Translations under genes and position numbers: made by a program
Shown: positions 1 through 10,590 of the stretch, one piece after another
How the letters are laid out: the number at the start of each line of letters is the position of its first letter
Position numbering within the stretch: the stretch's first letter is position 1
The notes under the pieces: generated by a model
Told to the model about the DNA's origin: nothing
What the model saw: the letters and a program-made list of their open reading frames with translations, nothing else
The model's database searches: none
Source: Picochlorum sp. 'celeri'
Lineage: Eukaryota > Chlorophyta > Trebouxiophyceae
Reading direction: 5' to 3'
NCBI GenBank assembly: GCA_010909725.1
Contig: JAACMV010000017.1
Coordinates: forward strand, 1-64,000
DNA: 64,000 nt

Positions 1-23
1 TAACCCTATAACCCTATACCCTG
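1..23. repeat. Telomere-like CCCTA repeats at left edge
   Basis: The first bases are about two and a half degenerate copies of a TAACCCTA-type unit, read C-rich to G-rich away from the window edge as a left chromosome end would be. The adjoining 10 kb is gene-free and repeat-rich, which fits a subtelomere. The tract is too short and irregular to prove a telomere; it could be an interstitial or chance match. Confidence 0.3.
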
Positions 24-52
24 TGCCTACGTCGTTTCTCCCGTTCCGGGCC

Positions 53-270
53 AAGGGTAATGAGGGTAAATAGGCCAATATTCGCCCCCATTCCACTGCC
101 GCTACTCCCATTCCAAAATTAAATATTGATAATACAAAAAATAAATTACCCAAAAATAAGAAAAAATCCAAAAAAGACAAAATATAGCACAAAAATAACA
201 CCCCCAACAAGACCAAAATACCCTAACCAAAAAAACACACCAACCAAAAACACCACCAAAACAACAAGAA
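53..270. repeat. Dispersed AT/CA-rich repeat, copy 1
   Basis: This block, beginning with a GAGGGTAATGAGGGTAAATA segment, recurs near 4501-4715 with the same order of short motifs and roughly 85-90 percent identity by eye. It is A/C-rich on this strand, and the open frames through it are low-complexity. It is non-coding subtelomeric repeat material. Confidence 0.7.
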
Positions 271-544
271 TATAGACAACAACACAATATCAAGAAGAAT
301 AACTACAATAACTACTATATAATAAACACCCTTACTATATATACAACAACGACAACGACAAAAGACACGGCACACCACAAGCACTGCTGCTGCTGCTGCT
401 ACTCCTACTACTCCTACTACAGCAAAAGACAACCAACAAAATCCAAAGAAAAAATCAACAAAAGAAAAAATCTAGTAGGGAAAGAATCATAATGACATGT
501 ACAACAATATATATACGACGATGCTATGCTATACTATAAGTGGA

Positions 545-1285
545 GCAGGGTAGAGCTACGACGTCCCTGTGGGAGAGGAGGAGATCCCTCGTCAACATCC
601 CTAGAAGAAAGAGAGAGAGACATGCTGTTACAATCATGGTCAATTTGAGTAATGTAATTCATATATTGAAAAAAGATGTATTTTCATATGTAACTACAAC
701 TTCCTTCACAATTCAAACTACTATCTTGTTGTGAAGGAAGAGAGAACCCTCTGTACACTGGTTGGGATTCTACTCCATCCTCTTGTATCCAACCTCACTG
801 CGTGTCAAGGTTGAACGCTCTGTGTTGTTTGGCAACGACACGAGAGTGACAAGGCAGTATGGACGCTGCCACAATAATAGCAATCAACAGGACACAACTG
901 AACAGACATAGAGTCTCATACACAACAACAACAACAACAACAACAACACCCAGGAGCTAGACTGTAGCAGAGAGCTATGTCCCTGTAGGAGGAGATCTCT
1001 CGTCAACATCTAGGGAGATGAGATCTCTAGGAGAGATCTGGTCATCATGGTCAATTTCATATACTGAGAAGATTTATTCTCATGTAACAACTTCTAATTC
1101 AAACTATCTTGTGAAGGAAGAGAGAACCCTCTGTACATTGGTTGGTATTCTACTCCATCCTCTTCTATCGAACCTCACTGCGTGTGAAGGTTGAACGCTC
1201 TGTGTTGGCAACGACACGAGAGTGTCTTGGCAGTACGTTGTGTAACCTGCGAAGGAAATCCAGGCCACGACTGGCAATGTACGCT
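545..1285. repeat. Two diverged tandem units of about 400 bp
   Basis: Unit 1 (about 545-875) and unit 2 (about 945-1285) share CCTCGTCAACAT-type text, a GTGAAGGAAGAGAGAACCCTCTG block, the CTACTCCATCCTCTT stretch, and the end segment ACGACACGAGAGTG. They are separated by an AAC microsatellite around 919-945. Small indels distinguish the copies. No protein family is recognisable. Confidence 0.7.
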
Positions 1286-1315
1286 GCCACATAGACCCAC
1301 AAACAACATATCTAT

Positions 1316-2045
1316 CAACATATGAGATATAATATGAGGTATAATAATAACACTATATATATATATATGGAAAGAATAAATAAAGAGCAAAGAATGAAAA
1401 GAATCTCTGCCTTCTTCTTCACAACAACAGCAACAACAACAGAAGGACAAAAACAAGTCAAAACAACATGACACACAGAGAGAGAGAGAGCTGTCATAAT
1501 AGTATACATGAAATACAACAACAACAACAAACAAAAAAAGAATTCTCCTCCTCACACCAACGTCGTGTGCAGAACACTCCACACACAAGACAACCATGCA
1601 GTGATAGTGTGTTGAATGGAGCCAAGCACCACAAATCCAGGATGTATATATCACCTTATAGAGGCTCTTGACGCACATCAAAGACTCATCAACGTAACGT
1701 CGCAGACGAGGCCAACGACCTCTCTCACTAATACCACCCGAACTTCCCACTCTCAAGCAAGCTTTGCTTTCACAGCTGGCTGTCCCCACCCCCCTCCACA
1801 CTCTCTCCCATCAGACGAGGTCTTGGATAGGAAGAGGAGGAGAGATATCACAACAACAACAACAACAAGAAAAAAGAAAATCTACCACTTTATTCGCCGG
1901 TCCAACGCCCCTTGTGATGGGGTAGAAGAATGAAACAACAACAAGGCAGCAAAAACCACGAGGCACCCCCTTCTCGCGTGGTGGAGCGGTCTCATGGTCG
2001 TCCTTTTTTATTGTCCTCATTTACGGACACGCCTGAAAAAGAAAA
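1316..2045. repeat. Composite subtelomeric repeat block, copy 1
   Basis: It contains ACATATGAGATATAA-like text, AAC microsatellites, a CCATCAGACGAGGTCTTGGA segment and a terminal TTTTTTATTGTCCTCATTTA motif. The same elements recur in the same order at about 4835-5420, so a larger composite block including the 53-270 repeat was duplicated and then diverged. No gene is supported here. Confidence 0.6.
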
Positions 2046-3070
2046 AAGCCCTCATCGACGCTGTCCCTGCTATATAGATGGACCTATCTGGCACCTTCCA
2101 TAGTTTCTTTGGATACATTCAACACTTGGTGGTAACATCGCAGATGTGACCCTAAACAGAAAACGCACTCAGCCACTTTCTTGCACATCATGTGGCCTCG
2201 GTGATCCCACACCCTCGCCACTCACCGGCAGTGCATAGCAGTATGGGTTGTTGGTGTTGGTTAATTGGACGAATAAAACAATATTAAGGGCTATTTCAGT
2301 CGGTACCGAGTCGAATGGATCTCACGAACCGACGTTGGTCCATTCCGATCGCGTCGCGACGGTTGGGACGAACACGCCCAGAATCGTTCCTTTGTGGGCA
2401 TAAGGGAGCATCATTCTTGCTTTAAAATTATATATCAGTCGAAAGAGCCGACGATTGACCACCACGGAGCACAACAGGGTTCCAACAATAACCGTTCCAC
2501 GGGAATGTCATGACAACACTCGCAACGGTGCCAACAAGCCACGACCTATTGTATTGTCCCAGAGGTTCCCACCCTCTATCTTAAATTGATATATATGTAT
2601 CCCTCCAACAATCAAACTCACAAAGTTTGCTTTGCCCAGAGGTTGTTGTGAATTCTGTTGGGACGCGAACTACTCCTGATGCTGGCGAGCGGGGAAGCTC
2701 TTTACGATGCCAGTTCCTTCTCATCAAGTCCATATGAATGCCTAAACTCGGCAGGCCACGGTGAAAGCTCTCAACCATCGAGTCTGAGGCAACTGCTCCT
2801 GCTTTGACTCCTGGGCCAGGAGTCCTGGCCCGTTACAAAAACATGCGGTGACCAAAGTTGGTGGTCGCCACCCAAATGCCCGATCTCGCACTTCGCACGG
2901 TTTCTATGAATACATAAAAGACTCAAAAGCGCCACGGACGCGGCGAAACAAGACTCAGCCGACAAGCAGCGCGTGATTTCTAATCCCAATTATCCCTTAT
3001 CCCTTTTTAGCCCTTCCTGGTGATCGGTCAGAAGGATGCGTGGACCGGACTCAACAGTCGACTAATTTTT
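2046..3070. other. Gene-free subtelomeric spacer
   Basis: No supported gene or RNA is seen. Short frames on both strands are not conserved and overlap one another. A TTCCACGGGAATG segment near 2496 recurs near 9846 next to similar GCCACGAC text, so parts of this spacer are old dispersed repeat. Confidence 0.5.
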
Positions 3071-4240
3071 CAAGGGGAGCCACCAAGGTGACCACTTCAA
3101 CACAACGAATGACCATGCCAGAGACAATGTCCACTCTTCTCGCTTTGCTCATATATTGATATTATATAAATACATCTACACAAAAACGCGCAGGACTGGA
3201 CATTGTCTTTGACACCACCAAACGCGCTCCACAAGCTCACTCATACTCACCACCAGTGTAACCACTTCACCCCGCTGAATGACCATGCCGGAGACAATGT
3301 CCACTCTTCTTACTTTGCACATACGTTGATAATATATAAATACATCTACACAAAAACGCGCAGGACTGGACATTGTCTCTGACGCCACCAAACACGCCCC
3401 ACAAGCTCACTCATACTCACCACCGGTGTGACTACTTCAACCCGCTGAATGACGATGCCAGAGACAATGTCCACTCTTCTGGCTTTGCTCATACATTGAT
3501 ATTATATAAATACATCTACACAAAAACGCGCAGGACTGGACATTGTCTTTGACACCACCAAACGCGCTCCACAAGCTCACTCATACTCACCACCAGTGTA
3601 ACCACTTCACCCCGCTGAATGACCATGCCGGAGACAATGTCCACTCTTCTCGCTTTGCTCATACATTGATATTATATAAATACATCTACACAAAAACGCG
3701 CAGGACTGGACATTGTCTTTGACACCCCCAAACACGCGCTATAAGCTCCCTCATACTCATCACCGGTGTCACCACTTCAACACGCCGAATGACCATGCCA
3801 GAGACAATGTCCACTCTTCTCGCTTTGCTCATATATTGATATTATATAAATACATCTACACAAAAACGCGCAGGACTGGACATTGTCTTTGACACCACCA
3901 AACGCGCTCCACAAGCTCACTCATACTCACCACCAGTGTAACCACTTCACCCCGCTGAATGACCATGCCGGAGACAATGTCCACTCTTCTTACTTTGCAC
4001 ATACGTTGATAATATATAAATACATCTACACAAAAAGGCGCAGGACTGGACATTGTCTTTGACACCGCCAAATACGCGCTACAAGGTCGCTGATACACAC
4101 CACCAGGGTGACCCCCTTCAGCTCCCTGAAAACCAACCTCAGAGACATTTGTTTTTTCTCTAGCTTCTCTCATATACTAGTTATATATGATTATATATCT
4201 GGGCAAACGGGCGGGACTGGACATGCTTTCGTCTGGTAGG
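3071..4240. repeat. 170-bp satellite array, seven units
   Basis: The anchor GAGACAATGTCC starts at 3121, 3291, 3461, 3631, 3801 and 3971, a spacing of exactly 170 bp. A degenerate seventh copy begins at 4141. Each unit has an AT-rich core (TGATATTATATAAATACATC) followed by GCGCAGGACTGGACATTGTC. The GACAATGTCC and GGACATTGTC segments are reverse complements about 77 bp apart, so each unit has internal inverted arms. The array is non-coding; short reverse frames of 71 and 105 residues repeat only because the DNA repeats. Confidence 0.9.
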
Positions 4241-4500
4241 TAGACCACTGCAAAGGATTGGACTACTGACAGTCACCTTCGTCCAAGTGGGGGCGCCTTT
4301 TTCTCCTTGTGGCGCGCCCAATTTTGTGCCAGTTTTGGACCCCTCTGAAATGGACCCAAAACAAAATATTTTTCAGTTCTGACTCGCGTTTGATGCTATT
4401 GAAAGGCAAATAAAACTTAATATGTGGAGAGACGGAGCACATCGTCAAAAAATCTATACCCTACCGTGCTTGACACATGGATTTGGGCCATATAATGGGC
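4241..4500. other. Spacer between satellite and repeat copy 2
   Basis: A short non-coding spacer follows the satellite. It contains one short CCCTACC-type tract near 4457 just before the second copy of the repeat that starts the window. Nothing else is supported. Confidence 0.4.
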
Positions 4501-4715
4501 GAGGGTAATGAGGGTAAATAAGGCAATATTCACACCCAGTCCACCGCCGCTACTCCCATTCCAAAATTAAATATTCAAAACAAAAATAATAAACTACCAA
4601 AAAATATGAAAACATCCAAAAAAGCCAAAATATCACAAAAATAACACCCACAACAAGACCAAAATACCCTAACCAAAAAATACACACCAACCAAAAAACA
4701 CGCCAAAATAACAAA
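4501..4715. repeat. Dispersed AT/CA-rich repeat, copy 2
   Basis: This is the second copy of the block at 53-270, with the same GAGGGTAATGAGGGTAAATA start and the same run of short A/C-rich motifs. It is separated from the composite block downstream by about 120 bp of microsatellite-like sequence. Confidence 0.7.
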
Positions 4716-4834
4716 AAAATAGCTCATAATACCCTTTATATATGATAATGATAATAATAACATGCACAACAACAATCCACACCACCAATAATAACACGAC
4801 ACGACAAGAAGAACAACCTGGAGCTACCCTACAC

Positions 4835-5420
4835 AGACAACATATGAGATGGAAAAGAGAGGTATAATAGTAGTAGCATATATAAAAAGAATACATAGAA
4901 GACATGAGACATGAAAAAGAATGAAAAAGATCGTCTCCTTCACAACAACAATAACAACAAGAAGCAAGATGTGGCAAGCACGAGAGTAACGATGCACCGA
5001 TGCTGGAGCAAGTATTTCAATATCATCATCATGCATGGCACGTTGTCTTACTTAAACTACATGTGATGCAATGAGCATAGTAGGATAATATATATACAAT
5101 TGCGACGCTTCTTGGAATGGTGGGAATGGGGAAGATCTTGTGTTGTGGTGTTGAAAGACTGCTCCACAGCTCTATCCTCCTCTCCACCTGTGTGTGCTCC
5201 ACATATCCAAGCGCCCCCATCAGAAGAGGTCTTCGATAGGAGGAAAAGAAACAACAAAAGTGAAACTACCATACCATCGGTCAAATGTCTCTTGTGATGG
5301 GAGGTGAAAAAAGCACGCTGAGTGTGGCCGAGCGGTTTTAAAGCGTGTGGGCTGGCCCATGGTCGTCCTTTTTTATTGTCCTCATTTACGGACGGACACC
5401 CCCGAAAAAGAAAAGGAGGC
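4835..5420. repeat. Composite subtelomeric repeat block, copy 2
   Basis: It matches 1316-2045 in element order but is shorter: ACATATGAGAT text, AAC microsatellite, a CCATCAGAAGAGGTCTTCGA segment, CTTGTGATGGG, then a tRNA-like TGGCCGAGCGG and the TTTTTTATTGTCCTCATTTA motif. Its 3' end overlaps the start of the 1.57-kb tandem unit. Confidence 0.6.
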
Positions 5421-8400
5421 CGATCTCACCGATCGGTCCAATACCATGTCGGACCGATGCCTTCAGTCTATCTACCCTCTCCCTAAGAAGACGGATGAAA
5501 AAGACCTTTGAAGAAGAAGAGCTACACCTTTTGTTCTTCTTCTTTTCTACAACTATTATTACTGATGGTTTACTACTACTAAAAACAAACAACAATAGTT
5601 ACTGCTGTTGCTGCTCGAGAGGTAGAAACAAGGAAGAGAGGAGTAGCACAACATGTGTGCTCACCTACCATCCACAGACTCAACCAACAAAACAGCAAAA
5701 CAGCTCCATACATATCTCCACACATACTGATTCGTGGATTCAGAAAACACAAGAATAACACGAATAATCAAAAAATGTGTTCTAATCCATCTACTCTATC
5801 GTATGCTAAGGAGTAGGACGACGTGTGAATATAGGGTGGATGTGGACACTCACACACACAGAGATCTGTTAGGAATCATGCAACACACCTGCTGTCCTGA
5901 CACGCGACTGCTTTTTTAGCAGTATTTCTAGTAGTTTGTCGTATCCTTGTACAACAATACAAGAACAAAAGATGTATAGCAGAATCAATCTGGTTTTGAT
6001 TGAAATGATAGGTGTTGTCTGTCCAGCAGATACTAGGAATGAATGTGGCCACCACAGGAGCTGCTCTGACCTGGATCAATGAATGTAGGAGCTACAACTA
6101 CAGAAGAAAAAAAAGAAAGGCTTCTCCGCTACACAACAACAATCAAAACGAAAACAAAGAACAAACAGAATGTATTCCCATGCGTTTGTATACCAGATTG
6201 GAACAACAATACAACAAGAGCCTGTGACAAAAGAAAGGAGGTGAGCTCACCCTCAACAGGTTGGTTGTTGAATGGGGCTCTACTAGTATGTGACACCGTG
6301 TCGAATAGTCGAGATTCAAAAGGCAGGCAAACAATAAGAGAAGGAGTTGAGAAGATGATTGCAACAGCAGGTACAAAAAAACCGAGGCAAGAAAAAACCA
6401 AGCCACGCGCCAGACTCGCAGGACAAATCGATCCATCCGTTCGAAAAAGAAAAGAAAAATCAAGAGCGGAAAGCACACAGGGAAAGTGCAACGTTCGACG
6501 ACAAACAATGGGGTAGGTTCACCACAAGAGGCCCAGAGGTTGCATCCCACAACCACCTGCTGGCTTGGTTTTCTTTCGTCTGTCGTCTCCTTGACTTGAT
6601 TCGATACTAGTTTTAAACGTTGGATTGACACGTGTAAGATTTGATTTAATCTCACAATCAATACTGCGCAGAGAAATGGTGGGACTCACGGTCGGTCCAC
6701 ATGAGAGTCCACATGAGAATGGATGTCCACATGCTACACAATGGTCCATCTGCCTCGGATGGACCCTCAGATGGACCGTCCATCCATAGCCTTAGAATGT
6801 ATGCGTACATTGCCAAACCACCACGATGACACACGATGATTGCATACATACCACTAGTAAACCATGTATGAAAAAAGCACGCCGAGTGTGGCCGAGCGGG
6901 TGGTTTCGAGGGGTATAGGGTCGTCATTTTTTATTGTCCTCATTTACGGACGGACACGCCCGAAAAAAAAAGAAAAAAGGTCGACCTCACCGATCGGTCC
7001 AATACCATGTCGGACCGATGCATTCAGTCTATCTACCCTCCCGATGGAGATGGATTAAAAAGACCTCTACTACTACACCTTTTGTTCTTCTTCTTTTCTA
7101 CAACTATTATTACTGATGGTTTACTACTACTACTAAAAACAAACAACAATAATTACTGCTGTTACTGCTCGAGAGGTAGAAAAGAACGAAGGGAGTAGTA
7201 GTAGCAATAGCACACAATGTGTGCTCACCCACCATCCACAGAGTCAACCAACAAAACAGCAAAGCAGCTCCATACATATCTCCACACACACACACACTGA
7301 TTCGTGGATCCAGAAAACACAATAATAACACGAATAATAAAAAAAATGTGTTCTAATCCATCTACTCTATCGTATGCTAAGGAGTAGGACGACGTGTGAA
7401 TATAGGGTGGATGTGGACACTCACACACACAGAGATCTGTTAGGAATCATGCAACACACCTGCTGTCCTGACACGCGACTGCTTTTTTAGCAGTATTTCT
7501 AGTAGTTTGTCGTATCCTTGTACAACAATACAAGAACAAAAGATGTATAGCAGAATCAATCTGGTTTTGATTGAAATGATAGGTGTTGTCTGTCCAGCAG
7601 ATACTAGGAATGAATGTGGCCACCACAGGAGCTGCTCTGACCTGGATCAATGAATGTAGGAGCTACAACTACAGAAGAAAAAAAAGAAAGGCTTCTCCGC
7701 TACACAACAACAATCAAAACGAAAACAAAGAACAAACAGAATGTATTCCCATGCGTTTGTATACCAGATTGGAACAACAATACAACAAGAGCCTGTGACA
7801 AAAGAAAGGAGGTGAGCTCACCCTCAACAGGTTGGTTGTTGAATGGGGCTCTACTAGTATGTGACACCGTGTCGAATAGTCGAGATTCAAAAGGCAGGCA
7901 AACAATAAGAGAAGGAGTTGAGAAGATGATTGCAACAGCAGGTACAAAAAAACCGAGGCAAGAAAAAACCAAGCCACGCGCCAGACTCGCAGGACAAATC
8001 GATCCATCCGTTCGAAAAAGAAAAGAAAAATCAAGAGCGGAAAGCACACAGGGAAAGTGCAACGTTCGACGACAAACAATGGGGTAGGTTCACCACAAGA
8101 GGCCCAGAGGTTGCATCCCACAACCACCTGCTGGCTTGGTTTTCTTTCGTCTGTCGTCTCCTTGACTTGATTCGATACTAGTTTTAAACGTTGGATTGAC
8201 ACGTGTAAGATTTGATTTAATCTCACAATCAATACTGCGCAGAGAAATGGTGGGACTCACGGTCGGTCCACATGAGAGTCCACATGAGAATGGATGGATG
8301 TCCACATGCTACACATGTGCTGGTCCATCTGCCTCGGATGGACCCTCAGATGGACCGTCCATCCATAGCCTTAGAATGTATGCGTACATTGCCAAACCAC

Positions 8401-8448
8401 CACGATGACACACGATGATTGCATACATACCACTAGTAAACCATGTAA
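5307..8448. repeat. 1.57-kb tandem direct duplication
   Basis: Unit 1 runs about 5307-6869 and unit 2 about 6870-8448. The offset is 1564 bp at the left and 1571 bp through most of the unit. The left 450 bp differ by several indels and microsatellite changes, while about 5834-6770 and 7405-8330 look essentially identical. Each unit starts with a tRNA-like TGGCCGAGCGG and ends in an ACTAGTAAACCATGTA segment. The identical 145- and 172-residue frames in both units are low-complexity, on opposite strands and unlike any family, so no gene is called. Confidence 0.9.
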
Positions 8449-9234
8449 GGGTGGATCAACTCGATTGTGGGTTTTCTATTAGTGACTTCAAAAAGATCCT
8501 ATGGGGGAGCGGGGCATCTTTTAATAATTGATAATTTGATAAAGGTGCCAAGCTGGCATCCAATCGCCTCTTAAAACCTCTGAATCAATGCGTATGCATA
8601 TCCTAGTGCACAAACATAATAAACATGGTCGCTTGGCTGATCCTGTGTGGAGGAATCTTGCCTGGATCACTGTCCATAGCATGTCCTCTGTACGAGCCTT
8701 GTGCCCCACAGCCCTTGCGAATTTTCCGAGGTTCATCATCCCCAAATACTCTCATGATACACCAAGATATACAGAATCTGCATTTGGCATTCGATTTCAC
8801 GCCAGATACGAGAGAGATGTCGACACAGTGCAAAATTCAAACTCCTTTTGACCATGCCCCTTTGCATTCAATGTGATTTCAGCTGTTTCCTTCGCCCCAA
8901 ACCCAATTTGTTAACTCAATATCTCCAAAAAGTGTCAAGTATGTTTTATGCTCGGAATTTCCTTGGAAATGGACCCACTTCAGGTTGTCTCTGTGACAGA
9001 TCTGAAGCTGAGATGTAGATCCAGGCTCTGCCGTATTTTATCATTATTGAGGCTTTCCCCGGGTACCTAATGACATTTGTCGGCGTGTAGGATGCTTAAA
9101 TGCATCGCAAGGGTTGGTTAAAGCCCATTTAGGGTGGATTTGGCTCAAATTATCACTTTACAAAATCAGGTCCAATTCTGAGAAAATCCTATGGGCGGGG
9201 CTAATAGAAAACCCACAATCGAGTTGATCCGCCC
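8449..9234. mobile_element. Non-autonomous TIR transposon, Harbinger-like by target site
   Basis: A 34-bp terminal inverted repeat starting GGGTGGATCAACTCGATTG at 8449-8482 is matched in reverse complement at 9201-9234 with one mismatch. The element is 786 bp and flanked by TAA at 8446-8448 and 9235-9237, the expected 3-bp duplication. A TAA/TTA target site and a G-rich end are typical of PIF/Harbinger elements. No transposase is encoded; internal frames under 90 residues are unremarkable, so it is a deletion derivative or MITE. It sits at the end of the second 1.57-kb unit. Superfamily assignment is inference from target site and ends only. Confidence 0.8.
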
Positions 9235-9309
9235 TAACAGATTAATAATGATGTTTATTACTTCCTGAGAGTCGTAGGAGGAGTGCTTGATGGGAGTGGA
9301 GAGTCTGTG

Positions 9310-9540
9310 TTGGTCTCACTGACAGTGTCCGCTCCTGGCATCCACTCGACCGGAGACATATCACGCATAGTAGTACTTCTCGTCGTCTTCTCTCTCTCTC
9401 CGTCCGTAAACAAACACAATAAAAACAGGCGACCACACCGGCACACCGGCACAAAGGCACACCGGCACACCGGCACACCGGCACACCGGCACACCGGCCA
9501 TGGGTCACGATTTTTTATTGTGTTCAATTACAGCAGAAAA
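9310..9540. repeat. Subtelomeric inverted-repeat module, copy 1
   Basis: It opens with a GTGTCCGCTCCTG...TCGACCGGAGACA segment shared with 10,075-10,110. It then has an ACACAATAAAAA arm near 9413, an 8-bp minisatellite, and a TTTTTTATTGTGTTCAATTAC arm at about 9511-9531 that is complementary to the first arm. The minisatellite forms the spacer of an imperfect hairpin. Confidence 0.65.
9434..9497. repeat. 8-bp minisatellite CACACCGG x8
   Basis: Eight contiguous units of CACACCGG are present; the third reads CACAAAGG. They lie inside the inverted-repeat module at 9310-9540. The translation into alternating Cys/Ala/Gly/Val/Pro runs in two reverse frames is an artefact of the repeat. Confidence 0.9.
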
Positions 9541-10069
9541 AAAAACACTTTGGTAGCCTACTTGGGGAGTGTGTATCGATCGCTCTAGTGTTCAATTACA
9601 TTGAATATGCCATAATTATACTTGCAAAAACGTCCCGTCGACACCGCGACGAATGAGAGTCCCCATTAAAAACACAGCTGGTCGTCGTCAATTCCGTTCG
9701 CATCACATTGGTTGGGACGAGGGGGAGGGGCCTGCAGAGCTGTCACCCATGGGCAGGAAGGGCCATTAATATGATTCATAGGTTCATAATAATTCCATCA
9801 TACGACCCACATATGGCCACATCCACAGAGAAGGGTCCCGCACCATTCCACGGGAATGCCTTGGCAATCACAGTGGACAGAGCCACGACGTCCAGGACCT
9901 CTCTTTCTCCTGATGGGTTTCTGCACGAATCGTTGATTGACATTGCAATACTGTTGAATCAAATCAATGCGACGGCAGAGAAACAAAACCAAGCTCAAGC
10001 AGGCGGGTGACAGTGAGTGTGTTGCGCCAAGAGCACGCTAGCTTGTTCAACCCTGTGGCTCTCTGACTG
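9541..10069. other. Gene-free spacer
   Basis: No gene is supported. A GGTTGGGACGAG segment near 9711 and TTCCACGGGAATG near 9846 resemble text around 2360 and 2496, so this stretch is diverged subtelomeric repeat. Confidence 0.45.
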
Positions 10070-10240
10070 AAAATAGTGTCCGCTCCTGTCATCCATTCGA
10101 CCGGAGACACAATGTCAACAACGCTCGTCGTGTTTGTCTCTGTAATTGAACACAATAAAAAAGACGACCACGCAACATTTGTTATGAAATCGACGCAGGT
10201 CACGATTTTTTATTGTGTTCAATTACAGCAGAAAAACACT
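10070..10240. repeat. Subtelomeric inverted-repeat module, copy 2
   Basis: A GTGTCCGCTCCTG segment is followed by GTAATTGAACACAATAAAAAA (about 10,141) and, after a spacer of about 45 bp, its near-perfect complement TTTTTTATTGTGTTCAATTAC (about 10,207-10,227). This is a clear hairpin of roughly 20-bp arms. It is the same module as at 9310-9540 but without the minisatellite. Confidence 0.75.
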
Positions 10241-10590
10241 TGGGTACTTGGGTATGTGTGGGTCCCAAATGAATCTCCAAAAATCCTTTTTAATATCACA
10301 CATATCACCAATAGCCGTAAAAGAAGAAGATTACAAATCGAAGAAGCGCCCAATTGCATAGGGTAGGGTGCATGTCCACGGAATGCGACGGCAAATCCCA
10401 AGGTCGTCGCAGTCATGTGTCCACGATTCGACATCCGATTGCTACTAAAACAAATAAAGCCGAACCTAAGAGAAGTTGAACGAGTTGGAAACAACGCAGG
10501 CCGACCATATGCACCCAAGACGAGGACAAGGAGACAATGCTTTAAAAACAAATTTGCTACATGCAAAAATTTGCAATTAATTGCATTGCA
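10241..10590. other. Boundary between repeats and gene-rich DNA
   Basis: About 350 bp lie between the last subtelomeric module and the 3' end of the PDH E1-alpha gene. Nothing beyond short unsupported frames is visible; its right end presumably includes the 3' UTR of that gene. Confidence 0.4.

Noticed and set aside
3071..4240. CRISPR-like array
   Set aside because: Units are 170 bp with no short repeat/unique spacer pattern; the host is a eukaryote and the structure is a satellite.
6079..8232. Identical 145- and 172-residue frames in both tandem units
   Set aside because: They overlap on opposite strands, are low-complexity and lack family motifs; identity reflects recent DNA duplication, not selection.
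9242..9588. Cys/Gly/Val-rich repetitive proteins of 88-101 residues
   Set aside because: They are translations of the CACACCGG minisatellite and its hairpin arms.
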